A stretch of DNA of 61,359 nt from an uncultured Propionibacteriaceae bacterium (GCA_937926975.1 CALBCJ010000024.1:1-61359), one strand, 5' to 3'. Shown: positions 29,776-46,551, counted from the first letter of the stretch. Translations and numbers: made by a program. Notes: generated from the sequence alone by a model not told the origin.

Positions 29776-29893
29776 TTGGGCTCCTCTTCCGATGGTTGCC
29801 ACGCGGTAGCGCGGCGGCTGTGTTTCGTTGTCGTACCAGGCTCGTGACCCGCACCCGGCACGCCTGCCAGGACCCCGAGAAGGGGACCGGACA

Positions 29894-29923
29894 AGTCTTC
29901 CCTCCCTGGGCCTGGTGAGTCAA
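29894..29923 (-). promoter_or_regulatory. Possible internal promoter for tuf
   Basis: Minus strand TTGACT (29918-29923), 18-nt spacer, AAGACT (29894-29899), within the fusA-tuf gap. The -35 is good, the -10 moderate. A separate tuf promoter inside the str operon is common. Confidence 0.4.
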
Positions 29924-29942
29924 ACCGCTTGGGTGATGCCGG

Positions 29943-32051
<2,109 letters not shown>

Positions 32052-32109
32052 GATCGTGTGCTTTCTGTGTCGTTCTTCGGGTCAACGTCGGCTGGGGGTG
32101 AACATGGCT

Positions 32110-32142
32110 GCGCCCTCGATCCCAGGTTCGGGTCGAGGGCGC
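32110..32142 (-). promoter_or_regulatory. Hairpin between rpsG and fusA
   Basis: Perfect 10-bp stem GCGCCCTCGA / TCGAGGGCGC with a 13-nt loop that can itself pair CCC with GGG, 5 bp after the rpsG stop. It may act as a partial terminator or mRNA processing/stability element. Confidence 0.5.
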
Positions 32143-32147
32143 CGCTC

Positions 32148-32621
32148 TCACCAGCGGTAGTGCGCGAAGGCGCGGTTGGCTTCCGCCATCTTGTGCGTGT
32201 CCTCGCGGCGCTTCACGGCAGCGCCCAGGCCGTTGGCCGCGTCCAGGATCTCGTTGCGCAGCCGCTCGGCCATGGTCTTCTCACGGCGCGCCCGGGAGAA
32301 GGACACCAGCCACCGCATCGCCAGGGTGTTGGCCCGAGCCGGCTTCACCTCGACCGGCACCTGGTAGGTGGCGCCACCGACGCGGCGGCTCTTCACCTCG
32401 ATGCTCGGCCGGACGTTGTCCAGGGCCTTCTTCAGGGTCTGCACGGGGTCGACGCCGCCGGTCTTCTCGCGGGTCCCCTCCAGTGCGGTGTAGACGATCC
32501 CCTGGGCGATGGTCTTCTTGCCGTCCAAGAGGATCTTGCTGACCAGCTGGGAGACCAGCGGGGACCCGTACACGGGGTCAACCATCACGGGACGCTTGGG
32601 TGCCGGGCCCTTGCGAGGCAT
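32148..32621 (-). CDS. rpsG: 30S ribosomal protein S7
   Basis: 157 residues. MPRKGPAPKRPVMVDPVYGS and the ARANTLAMRWLVSFSRARRE segment are typical; S7 nucleates the 30S head. Its start shares one base with the rpsL stop (TAATG). Confidence 0.98.
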   Translation of the reverse strand: MPRKGPAPKRPVMVDPVYGSPLVSQLVSKILLDGKKTIAQGIVYTALEGTREKTGGVDPVQTLKKALDNVRPSIEVKSRRVGGATYQVPVEVKPARANTLAMRWLVSFSRARREKTMAERLRNEILDAANGLGAAVKRREDTHKMAEANRAFAHYRW

Positions 32622-32992
32622 TACTTCTCCTTCTTGGCGCCGTAGCGAGAGCGCGCCTGCTTACGGTTCTTCACGGCCTGGGTGTCGAGCGCACCGCGGA
32701 TGATCTTGTACCGCACGCCGGGCAGGTCCTTCACACGGCCGCCGCGCACCAGCACCATCGAGTGCTCCTGGAGGTTGTGACCGACACCTGGGATGTACGC
32801 GGTCACCTCGACACCGCTGGAGAGCCGGACGCGCGCCACCTTGCGCAGGGCGGAGTTCGGCTTCTTCGGCGTGGTGGTGTACACGCGGGTGCACACGCCC
32901 CGACGCTGCGGCGAGCCCTTGAGAGCGGGCGTCTTGGTCTTGCTGACCTTGTCGGAGCGGCCCTTACGGACCAGCTGCTGAATCGTAGGCAC
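32621..32992 (-). CDS. rpsL: 30S ribosomal protein S12
   Basis: 123 residues, decoding-centre protein. PTIQQLVRKGR opens it; TTTPKKPNSALRKVARVRLS and the VRGGRVKDLPGVRY loop keep the lysines whose mutation gives streptomycin resistance (K43 and K88 equivalents), so the gene looks sensitive-type. GTG 32992 is chosen because S12 homology starts there; the frame is open to 33049. First gene of the str operon. Confidence 0.97.
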   Translation of the reverse strand: MPTIQQLVRKGRSDKVSKTKTPALKGSPQRRGVCTRVYTTTPKKPNSALRKVARVRLSSGVEVTAYIPGVGHNLQEHSMVLVRGGRVKDLPGVRYKIIRGALDTQAVKNRKQARSRYGAKKEK

Positions 32993-33209
32993 CGGGAGCT
33001 GTCTCTTTTCCGTGTCGTGTGACCACTGCTGTTGCGGGCCCGGGGCCACCCAGGGCGGCTCCGGGGAGTCTGCGTCGACCGCCCTGCGTCGCGCTCACGC
33101 GCGCCCGCCACAGGCTGAGTCGTTGCGGTGTGCCCGCTCCAGGGCTGGCCCCACCGGAGCGGCACCAGGGCGTGCACGAGGGTCTCGGGTAGACCGAACC
33201 CACCGGGCA

Positions 33210-33238
33210 ACTCTAGTGCCTGGGCTGCGGGTGGTCAA
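33210..33238 (-). promoter_or_regulatory. Promoter of the str operon
   Basis: Minus strand TTGACC (33233-33238), exactly 17-nt spacer, TAGAGT (33210-33215): one of the best sigma-A-type matches in the window. The expected start is about 33203, giving a ~210-nt leader. Confidence 0.8.
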
Positions 33239-33405
33239 AACGGCTTCGGCCAGCAGGTCCCCAGGCCGTCAGCCAGACAGGGGCCGTCTGCCGGTGGGGT
33301 CGGAGGCCCAGAAGCCGCCACCGGCGAAGGTCTGCCGGGCGCAGGTTGTGAACCGGGTGTGCAGCGGGTCGTGGTGACACCCTGGTCGCAGCGCAGTGGG
33401 CACAG

Positions 33406-33435
33406 GTACGGCGCCCCGTTGCCGAGGCGCCGTAC
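33406..33435 (-). terminator. rpoC terminator
   Basis: Perfect 10-bp stem GTACGGCGCC / GGCGCCGTAC with a 10-nt loop, 23 bp after the rpoC stop. Confidence 0.75.
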
Positions 33436-33458
33436 GGTTCAGAGAGTGCTGGCAGTCG

Positions 33459-37352
<3,894 letters not shown>

Positions 37353-37422
37353 TGTGTGTTCACCTTCTCCCGGCCATCACCGGGACTGTGCGTTGCTGTG
37401 GGTGTGTGGGGGACTGAGAGAC

Positions 37423-40905
<3,483 letters not shown>

Positions 40906-40997
40906 GATTCGGTCCTTCCAGAACTCACCAGAGTTTCGAGCACGCTGAACGCCCTGTGTCAAGCGCACAGGTCGTACAAGGCGATGGGCAAACCACG

Positions 40998-41026
40998 AGA
41001 GTAGTGGAAGCCGAGCAGGATAGCAA
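40998..41026 (-). promoter_or_regulatory. rpoB: Probable rpoB promoter
   Basis: Minus strand TTGCTA (41021-41026), 17-nt spacer, TACTCT (40998-41003), about 95 bp upstream of the TTG start. A further TTGACA downstream of it (rc of the sequence near 40970) lacks a matching -10. Confidence 0.55.
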
Positions 41027-41098
41027 ACCACCGGCCAGCCAGGACCCGTCCCGGCCGGGACCGTGCCGGCGTGTCACCCGTCCCGGCTGCGGGCAGCG

Positions 41099-41137
41099 CG
41101 AAGCCGGCGTTCCCTCGGCCAGGGAACGCCGGCTTCG
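41099..41137 (-). terminator. Terminator after the XRE/TPR regulator
   Basis: Perfect 17-bp stem (CGAAGCCGGCGTTCCCT and complement) with a 5-nt loop, about 80 bp beyond the regulator stop. It insulates rpoB from upstream transcription. Confidence 0.88.
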
Positions 41138-41219
41138 GCGAGGCAGAGCCTCTCGCGCCAGCGCGGGCTTGGGGGACACGTTGACGCTGGTGCCATTCTC
41201 GTCCCCCCCTGACACCCTG

Positions 41220-42455
41220 TCAATCCGTCTCGCCCTCTGGGACGGTTGCCGCCCGCCGCCACGCGTCCAGGGCCCGGGTCTTGGCACCCATGGCCTCGTA
41301 GTCGGTCGCCACGGCCCGGAACGCTGCCCGAGCGCCAGCCGAGTCGCCCTGAGCCATCAGGATCTCGCCCAGCAGCTCGTACGCCGCCGCACGCGGTGGG
41401 CAGGGCACCCGCAGAGCATCGTGGTCAAGCGCCCCGCGCACTCGGACCAGGGCCACGTCCAGGTTCCCCTCCAGGAAGGACAGCCGCGCCGAGTCCACCC
41501 ACAGCTCCACCAGGTCGGTGATCCGCCCGGTCAGGGTCATGGCGTTCTCCGCCTGGGCGAGCTGCTCAGCCACGCCGTCGGTGACGCCGCGACGGAGCCG
41601 GTGGTGGGCGATCACCCGGTGCAGCCGGGACCACAGGGTCAGGTCGACCGAGGCCGTGATCAGCTGAGCCGCCTGGCCGTGGCGGCGCTCACCGCGCTCG
41701 GCATCGCCCTGGTGGTGGTAGACGTTGCCCAGGGTCCAGTAGACCCGGCCCAGCAGGTGCCCGGGATTGAGCTCCTGGGCCGTCGCCTCCAGCGCCTCGA
41801 CCGCATCGGACCACTCCGAGTACGGGTCGCCCAGGACCGCTCGGGCGGCCGTCACCTGCAGCAGGGCCTCGGCCCGACGGCTCACGTCCGGAGCGCACTC
41901 CAGCGCTGCGGTGGCATGCTGCAGGGCCTCGTGCAACCGCCCCACCGACCGCATCCCCCGAGCGGCCAGCGTGAGCGCCTCCCCCTGCACGACGGAGGCG
42001 GAGTTGAAAGCCGCGTCGTCGGCCAGCTCCAGTGCCAGCTCGGCGCCCTCAACGAACTGCTCAGACTCGATCAGGACCCGGCACTGCACGAAGCGCGCCT
42101 CCCAAGCCCGGTCCAGGCGACCGGCGCTGCGAGCGACGGTCTCGGCGCTGCGGGCCTTGGCCAGAGCCTCGTCCCACTCGCCCGTGTGAAGGTGACGGTC
42201 GGCCAGCATCAGCTGGCTGACGATCGTCAGGTCAGTACTCATGGACGCGGCCCCGCCGATCCCCAGCTCGGACGGGTCGACCGCCAGCTTCCGGGCAATG
42301 TAGCGAGCCACGTCTTCGGTCGGCGTCCGGCGACCACTCTCCAAGTAGGAGATGTAGCTGCCGGTGTAGGCGTCACCGCCTAGCTCCGCCTGGGTCAGCC
42401 CACGGATGCGGCGCAGCTCCCGCACCCGCGCTCCGAATCCTCCTGAGATACGCAC
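41220..42455 (-). CDS. XRE-family HTH regulator with TPR-like helical repeats
   Basis: 411 residues. Residues about 8-62 are a Cro/C1-type HTH (LRRIRGLTQAELGG, then YTGSYISYLESGRRTP). From about 85 to 400 the protein is almost all helical, with repeated TPR-like units (for example GRLHEALQHATAALECAP, GRVYWTLGNVYHHQGDAERG and AAYELLGEILMAQGDSAGAR). HTH plus TPR is the layout of peptide-binding RRNPP regulators, although TPRs also bind proteins. The start is GTG 42455 with GGGAGG 7 nt upstream. It is divergent from a tiny exported-peptide gene across 112 bp. The effector is unknown. Confidence 0.85.
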   Translation of the reverse strand: MRISGGFGARVRELRRIRGLTQAELGGDAYTGSYISYLESGRRTPTEDVARYIARKLAVDPSELGIGGAASMSTDLTIVSQLMLADRHLHTGEWDEALAKARSAETVARSAGRLDRAWEARFVQCRVLIESEQFVEGAELALELADDAAFNSASVVQGEALTLAARGMRSVGRLHEALQHATAALECAPDVSRRAEALLQVTAARAVLGDPYSEWSDAVEALEATAQELNPGHLLGRVYWTLGNVYHHQGDAERGERRHGQAAQLITASVDLTLWSRLHRVIAHHRLRRGVTDGVAEQLAQAENAMTLTGRITDLVELWVDSARLSFLEGNLDVALVRVRGALDHDALRVPCPPRAAAYELLGEILMAQGDSAGARAAFRAVATDYEAMGAKTRALDAWRRAATVPEGETD

Positions 42456-42495
42456 GCGATATCCTCCCTTGTCAGGGCCAGATGGCCGATTCTGT

Positions 42496-42513
42496 ATTGA
42501 CTTTTAAGTCAAT
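42496..42513. promoter_or_regulatory. 18-bp inverted repeat in the regulator/peptide gap
   Basis: ATTGACTT-TT-AAGTCAAT, perfect 8-bp arms. It covers the putative -35 box of the peptide gene. A related half-palindrome TTGATGTCAA follows at 42526-42535, over the expected -10/+1 region. Together they look like a strong and a weak operator for the adjacent XRE protein. Confidence 0.7.
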
Positions 42514-42526
42514 GCCCCTTTAGCGT
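42497..42526 (+). promoter_or_regulatory. Probable promoter of the exported-peptide gene
   Basis: TTGACT (42497-42502), 18-nt spacer, TAGCGT (42521-42526), overlapping the inverted repeat. The -10 match is modest. Confidence 0.5.
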
Positions 42527-42567
42527 TGATGTCAAGGTTCCGTAGAAGGTTCTAAGGAGGTACTACC

Positions 42568-42723
42568 ATGTTCCGTCCCCGCCGTATCGTCCAGGCCCTT
42601 GTCGCAGCCGCTTTGTCGGTCGGCCTGGTTCTCGGATCCAGCACCACCGCCATGGCTGGCCCTTGCGGTGGCGAGGGTGAGTGGGCTTCCCCGTACCACA
42701 CTCGTCCCGTAACCGACCAGTAA
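42568..42723 (+). CDS. Small exported peptide, candidate signal pre-peptide
   Basis: 51 residues, missed by length filters. A strong AAGGAGG lies 7 nt before the ATG. Residues 1-30 form a classic Sec signal peptide: basic MFRPRR, a hydrophobic core (IVQALVAAALSVGLVLG) and an AMA cleavage site. Cleavage after A30 would release a 21-residue tail starting GPCGGEGEW and ending YHTRPVTDQ, with a single cysteine. There is no lipobox. The gene is divergent from the XRE/TPR regulator and followed 28 bp later by a perfect hairpin. Function is not known: a signal peptide for the regulator is the leading idea; a small antimicrobial or envelope peptide is an alternative. Confidence 0.8.
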   Translation: MFRPRRIVQALVAAALSVGLVLGSSTTAMAGPCGGEGEWASPYHTRPVTDQ

Positions 42724-42751
42724 CCTGTCCGCCTACCTTACCCCCAAGCTC

Positions 42752-42780
42752 ACCGGCCCGCCCCCTCAGGGCGGGCCGGT
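42752..42780 (+). terminator. Terminator of the peptide gene
   Basis: Perfect 12-bp stem ACCGGCCCGCCC / GGGCGGGCCGGT with a 5-nt loop, 28 bp after the peptide stop. Confidence 0.88.
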
Positions 42781-42814
42781 TCCACGTCCCCATGCTCGTC
42801 AGACGGGCTACGCA

Positions 42815-42845
42815 GCGAGGCCGGCCCCTGTCGGGCCGACCTCGC
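42815..42845 (-). terminator. Terminator of rplJL
   Basis: 13-bp stem GCGAGGCCGGCCC / GGGCCGACCTCGC with one non-Watson-Crick position and a 5-nt loop, 13 bp beyond the rplL stop. Confidence 0.8.
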
Positions 42846-42858
42846 GCTGGTGCAGGCC

Positions 42859-43254
42859 CTACTTGACGGTGACCGACGCGCCGGCGGCTTCGAGCTGCTC
42901 CTGGGCCTTCGCCGCAGCCTCCTTGGTGACCTTCTCCAGGACCGGCTTCGGGGCGGCCTCCACCAGCTCCTTGGCCTCCTTGAGGCCCAGGCTGGTCAGC
43001 GCGCGCACCTCCTTGATGACCTGGATCTTCTTCTCGCCCGCGGCGTCGAGGATCACGTCGAACTCGCTCTGCTCCTCGACTGCCTCGGCCGGGGCATCGC
43101 CTGCCGCCGCCGGGACACCAGCAGCCGCGACCGCGACCGGGGCCGCGGCGGTGACACCGAAGGTCTCCTCGAAGAGCTTCACGAACTCGCTGAGCTCGAT
43201 CAGGGTCATCTCCTTGAACGCCTCAAGGAGCTCGTCGTTGCTGAGCTTCGCCAT
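42859..43254 (-). CDS. rplL: 50S ribosomal protein L7/L12
   Basis: 131 residues, the stalk protein that recruits elongation factors. MAKLSNDELLEAFKEMTLIE is the N-terminal dimerisation domain, an Ala/Pro-rich hinge follows, and the C-terminal globular domain has EKKIQVIKEVRALTSLGLKE. Start ATG 43254; the open frame extends 6 codons. The gene runs to a strong terminator, so rplL and rpoB are not continuous. Confidence 0.98.
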   Translation of the reverse strand: MAKLSNDELLEAFKEMTLIELSEFVKLFEETFGVTAAAPVAVAAAGVPAAAGDAPAEAVEEQSEFDVILDAAGEKKIQVIKEVRALTSLGLKEAKELVEAAPKPVLEKVTKEAAAKAQEQLEAAGASVTVK

Positions 43255-43268
43255 GGTGGCTTCCTTCC

Positions 43269-43961
43269 TCACTCGGTCGCGGCGCTAGCCGCCTCGTCGG
43301 CCGAGGTCGCGACCTCGGCAGTGGTGTCGGTCGAGGCACCGGCCTCGCCCTGGTCCGCAGCCGAGGCTGCGGGAGCCGACCCGCCGTCAGGCTCCTGCTT
43401 CTGGTCGGCGGCCGGGGCTGCACCAGCCCCGCCGATCAGCGACGGGTCCTCCGTCGCCGCCTGCTCCAGGGCGCCCAGCGCGCGAGCCGCCTGAGACAGC
43501 GGCGCCGCGATCAGGTAGACCGCCTTGGACAGGTTCGCCTGCATCGCTCCGGCCAGCTTGGCCAGCAGCACCTCGCGCGACTCCAGGTCGGCGAGCTTCT
43601 TCACAGACTCGGCGTCCAGGACACGACCGTCCAGGACCCCTCCCTTGATGACCAGAGCAGGGTTGGTCTTCGCGAAGTCACGCAGACCCTTCGCCACGGT
43701 GGCGATGTCACCGTTGATGAAGGCGATCGCCGTCGGCCCGGACAGGTGCTCGTCGAGGCCTTCGACGCCCGCCTCACGGGCGGCGATCGTGGTCAGGGTG
43801 TTCTTCGCGACGGCGTACGTGGCGTCTGCCCCGAGCGACCGCCGGAGCTCCTTGAGGTCTTTGACCTTGAGCCCGCGGTACTCGGTCAGCACGACCGCGG
43901 CGCTCGAGGAGAACTGCTCCTTGAGGGTCGCGACCGCGGCTGCCTTGTCCGGCCTCGCCAT
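43269..43961 (-). CDS. rplJ: 50S ribosomal protein L10 with acidic Ala-rich tail
   Basis: 230 residues. Residues about 1-170 are standard L10 (ARPDKAAAVATLKEQF, TEYRGLKVKDLKELRRSLG). The last ~60 residues are a low-complexity Ala/Glu/Ser/Thr tail, longer than in most bacteria. Start ATG 43961 with AAGGAG upstream; downstream of the leader attenuator. Confidence 0.96.
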   Translation of the reverse strand: MARPDKAAAVATLKEQFSSSAAVVLTEYRGLKVKDLKELRRSLGADATYAVAKNTLTTIAAREAGVEGLDEHLSGPTAIAFINGDIATVAKGLRDFAKTNPALVIKGGVLDGRVLDAESVKKLADLESREVLLAKLAGAMQANLSKAVYLIAAPLSQAARALGALEQAATEDPSLIGGAGAAPAADQKQEPDGGSAPAASAADQGEAGASTDTTAEVATSADEAASAATE

Positions 43962-44158
43962 GAGGTCTCCTTCCACATTCTTCGTCCCTGCTGCCGTGGA
44001 TCGTCTCCGGGCATGAAAAAAGCCCCGGCGCGCAGCGCCCGGGGCGGCAGTCTCCCGACGAGACTGTGCTCGGATCACCTGCGCGGGTCGACCTCCCCCC
44101 TCACGGTTTGGTCGCTTCGGACTCCGGGGTACCCGGAAGTCAGCCAGCGGTCTTTGGC
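43962..44158 (-). promoter_or_regulatory. rplJL leader (L10-leader-type region)
   Basis: About 200-nt untranslated leader between the predicted start (about 44158) and rplJ. It contains the intrinsic terminator at 44016-44045, 55 nt before the gene. L10(L12) binding to the leader controls rplJL in other bacteria; I infer a similar attenuation here without having matched the consensus. Confidence 0.6.
44016..44045 (-). terminator. Attenuator-type intrinsic terminator in the rplJL leader
   Basis: Minus strand: GC-rich hairpin GCCCCGGGCGC-TGC-GCGCCGGGGC (one bulge) followed directly by TTTTTT. This is the only U-tract terminator in the window and lies between promoter and rplJ. Confidence 0.85.
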
Positions 44159-44386
44159 GCGGTCAGACTACCGGGTGACGCCGCTTGGGCCAAATCCCCG
44201 TGCCCGCGATCGGGGGTCGCTGCGCCGCTGACTGCGCCCCGTCGCGGGGCACGGCGGCTGCCGAGGCCGACTGACGACCCCGGCGGGCCTCCAGCGGCAG
44301 CCCACCCAGCGCGGCGAGGCCCGTGAACCGGGCCTGCGCCGCACGGCACAGACCTGCCCTGGCCGGGACAGTGACGTGTCAGGAGA
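44046..44386. other. Gene-free region between rplJ leader and rplA terminator
   Basis: Holds the 5' part of the rplJL leader and the promoter at 44165-44193. Upstream of the promoter about 190 bp show no feature that I can support. Confidence 0.5.
44165..44193 (-). promoter_or_regulatory. Promoter of rplJL
   Basis: Minus strand TTGGCC (44188-44193), 17-nt spacer, TAGTCT (44165-44170). It lies downstream of the rplA terminator, making rplJL a separate unit from rplKA. Confidence 0.65.
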
Positions 44387-44410
44387 CCGAGGAGGGCCCG
44401 CCCTCCTCGG
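44387..44410 (-). terminator. Terminator of rplKA
   Basis: Perfect 11-bp inverted repeat CCGAGGAGGGC / GCCCTCCTCGG, 6 bp after the rplA stop. Confidence 0.8.
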
Positions 44411-44416
44411 CAGCGG

Positions 44417-45124
44417 TCAAGCGCCGGCTACCTCGTCGGCCTTGCGGGTCGGATCGACCGGGACGCCCGCACCGAAGGTGGTGGCCACGGTGATCTTCTT
44501 GATGTAGCGGCCCTTGGAGGTGCTCGGCTTGAGCCGGGTCACCTCGTCAACCGCGGCCACGTAGTTCTCCAGCAGCTGCTCGGGGGTGAACGACACCTTG
44601 CCGATGATGAAGTGCAGGTTTGCGTGCCGGTCGACCCGGAACTCGATCTTGCCGCCCTTGATGTCGCTGACGGCCTTGCCCACGTCCATGGTGACGGTGC
44701 CGGTCTTCGGGTTTGGCATCAGGCCGCGCGGGCCGAGCACCCGGCCCAGCCGGCCCACCTTGCCCATCAGGTCGGGCGTGGCGACGACGGCGTCGAAGTC
44801 GAGGTAGCCGCCCGCCACCTTCTCGATCATCTCGTCCGCGCCGACCTCGTCAGCCCCCGCGGCAGCCGCCTCGGCAGCCTTCTCACCGGTGGCGAAGACG
44901 AGGACCCGTGCCGTCTTGCCCGTACCGTGAGGGAGGTTGACCGTCCCGCGGACCATCTGGTCGGCCTTGCGCGGGTCGACGCCGAGGCGCATCGCGACCT
45001 CGACCGTCTCGTCAGTCTTACTGAACGCGTTCTGCCTGGCGACCGAGATCGCCTCGGCCGGTGAGTAGAGCTGGTCGCGGCCGATGGCCGCGGCCGCCGC
45101 CCGGTAGGCCTTGCTGTGCTTCAT
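44417..45124 (-). CDS. rplA: 50S ribosomal protein L1
   Basis: 235 residues; forms the L1 stalk at the E site. MKHSKAYRAAAAAIGRDQLY, GTVNLPHGTGKTARVLVFAT and PNPKTGTVTMDVGKAVSDIK are diagnostic. It follows rplK after a 103-bp spacer and ends at a perfect hairpin. Confidence 0.98.
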   Translation of the reverse strand: MKHSKAYRAAAAAIGRDQLYSPAEAISVARQNAFSKTDETVEVAMRLGVDPRKADQMVRGTVNLPHGTGKTARVLVFATGEKAAEAAAAGADEVGADEMIEKVAGGYLDFDAVVATPDLMGKVGRLGRVLGPRGLMPNPKTGTVTMDVGKAVSDIKGGKIEFRVDRHANLHFIIGKVSFTPEQLLENYVAAVDEVTRLKPSTSKGRYIKKITVATTFGAGVPVDPTRKADEVAGA

Positions 45125-45227
45125 GTCTGGTTCCTTTCGTCTGCCGCCTCGCGTGACGGCTGGCCAGGTGTGGTACGACGGGCCGCACCGGCCCTACCAC
45201 CAAGGTCGCGCCCCAGGGGCGGGGAGG

Positions 45228-45656
45228 TCACTCGACGGTGACGCCCATGCTGCGGGCGGTCCCCTCGACGATCTTCATGGCCGCGTCGATGTCGTTCGCG
45301 TTGAGGTCGGGCATCTTGGTCTCGGCGATCTCACGGACCTGGTCCCGGCTGATCTGGCCGACCTTGGTCTGGTGCGGCACCGAGGAGCCGCTCTGGATCC
45401 CGGCAGCCTTCTTGATCAGCTGCGAGGCCGGCGGGGTCTTGGTGATGAAGGTGAAGCTCCGGTCCTCGTAGATCGTGATCTCGACCGGGATGATGGTGCC
45501 CCGCATGGCTTCGGTCGCAGCGTTGTACTGCTTGCAGAACTCCATGATGTTGACGCCGTGCGGGCCGAGGGCGGTACCGACGGGCGGGGCCGGGGTGGCT
45601 GCCCCGGCGTTCAGCGCGACCTTGACGAGGGCCGCGACCTTCTTCTTTGCTGGCAT
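45228..45656 (-). CDS. rplK: 50S ribosomal protein L11
   Basis: 142 residues. AALVKVALNAGAATPAPPVG and GPHGVNIMEFCKQYNAATE are typical; binds the GTPase-associated rRNA centre and is the thiopeptide target. A short UUCG-type hairpin (45708-45721) lies in the 71-bp gap after nusG. Confidence 0.98.
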   Translation of the reverse strand: MPAKKKVAALVKVALNAGAATPAPPVGTALGPHGVNIMEFCKQYNAATEAMRGTIIPVEITIYEDRSFTFITKTPPASQLIKKAAGIQSGSSVPHQTKVGQISRDQVREIAETKMPDLNANDIDAAMKIVEGTARSMGVTVE

Positions 45657-45707
45657 GCTGTTCGGGTCCTTCTTCGGTTGGCGGCCGGTGGCCCGGCCTG
45701 GTGGTGT

Positions 45708-45721
45708 GGCCCCGAAGGGCC
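45708..45721 (-). promoter_or_regulatory. Small tetraloop hairpin between nusG and rplK
   Basis: GGCCC-TTCG-GGGCC on the minus strand, 6 bp past the nusG stop. It could be a weak terminator or mRNA-stability element. Confidence 0.35.
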
Positions 45722-45727
45722 GTCACG

Positions 45728-46534
45728 CTACGACTTCTGGATCTGGCTGAAGGTCAGCTCGACAGGGGTCTCGCGCCCCATGAAGTCGACCAGCGCCTTC
45801 ACCTTCTGGTTGTGCGCGTGGATCTCGGTGATCGAGGCGTGGACGCCGGCGAACGGGCCGTCGACCACCATCACGGAGTCGCCGACCTCGAAGTCCGCTA
45901 CCTCAACCTTCTTGCGCCGCGCGCTCGGGGCGCTGGCGGCGTTCGCCTTCGCGATCGCTGCCCGGGAGAGCATGCTGACGACCTCCTCGGTGCCCAGCGC
46001 GACCGGGTTGTTGCCGTAGCCCAGGAAGCCGGTGACCGACGGCGTGTGCCGCACCGCCGACCAGGAGTCGTCGGTGAGCTCCATCCGGACCAGGACATAG
46101 CCGGGGTGAGAGGTCCGCGTGATCGTCTTCCGGACCCCGTTGCGGATCTCGACCACCTCTTCGGTGGGCACCACGGCCTCGAAGATGTAGTCCTCCATGT
46201 TCAGGGCCTTGACCCGCTGCTCCAGGTTCTGCTTGACCCGGTTCTCCATGCCCGAGTACGTGTGGACCACGTACCAGTCGCCGTACTTCGACGCCAGCTC
46301 AGCCCGCAGCCCAGCCACCGCCGCGGCCTCGGTGTCGGAGGCGTCCGCACCCTCACTGCCCTCGTCGTCATCGCCGAAGTCCAGCGAGATCTCGGTCTCA
46401 CTGTCGGCCTCGTCGTCGCCACTCAGGTCCAAGTTGAGGCCAGGCTCGCTGGTGGCAGAGTCGTCGTCCACCTCGTCGAAGGTGATCGAGATCTCGTCCT
46501 CGACCGGAATCTCGTCAGGAGTGTCAGTTGCCAT
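45728..46534 (-). CDS. nusG: Transcription termination/antitermination factor NusG with acidic N-terminus
   Basis: 268 residues. Residues 1 to about 80 form a low-complexity acidic extension (runs such as DLSGDDEADSETEISLDFGD) absent from most NusG proteins. The NGN domain follows (DWYVVHTYSGMENRVKQNLE), then the C-terminal KOW domain (FEVGDSVMVVDGPFAGVHAS). It lies 17 bp after secE. Confidence 0.97.
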   Translation of the reverse strand: MATDTPDEIPVEDEISITFDEVDDDSATSEPGLNLDLSGDDEADSETEISLDFGDDDEGSEGADASDTEAAAVAGLRAELASKYGDWYVVHTYSGMENRVKQNLEQRVKALNMEDYIFEAVVPTEEVVEIRNGVRKTITRTSHPGYVLVRMELTDDSWSAVRHTPSVTGFLGYGNNPVALGTEEVVSMLSRAAIAKANAASAPSARRKKVEVADFEVGDSVMVVDGPFAGVHASITEIHAHNQKVKALVDFMGRETPVELTFSQIQKS

Positions 46535-46551
46535 CGAGCTTCTCCTCTGGC

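Larger units (their letters stand above)
32993..33458. other. Region between rpoC and rpsL: leader, promoter, terminator
   Basis: 466 bp without a credible gene. It contains the rpoC terminator (33406-33435), then the str-operon promoter (33210-33238) and about 210 nt of GC-rich leader before rpsL. The separation shows that rpoBC and the str operon are distinct transcription units here. Confidence 0.6.
40906..41219. other. Region upstream of rpoB
   Basis: 314 bp with no gene seen. It holds the hairpin that ends the XRE/TPR gene (41099-41137) and the likely rpoB promoter (40998-41026). Confidence 0.6.

Noticed and set aside
42568..42723. Lipoprotein reading of the small exported peptide
   Set aside because: The cysteine is preceded by AGP, which does not match the lipobox; a normal signal-peptidase I site (AMA) fits better.
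42563..42793. Minus-strand 76-codon frame overlapping the exported-peptide gene
   Set aside because: It has no ribosome-binding site and runs through the terminator hairpin; the plus-strand gene has all expression signals.
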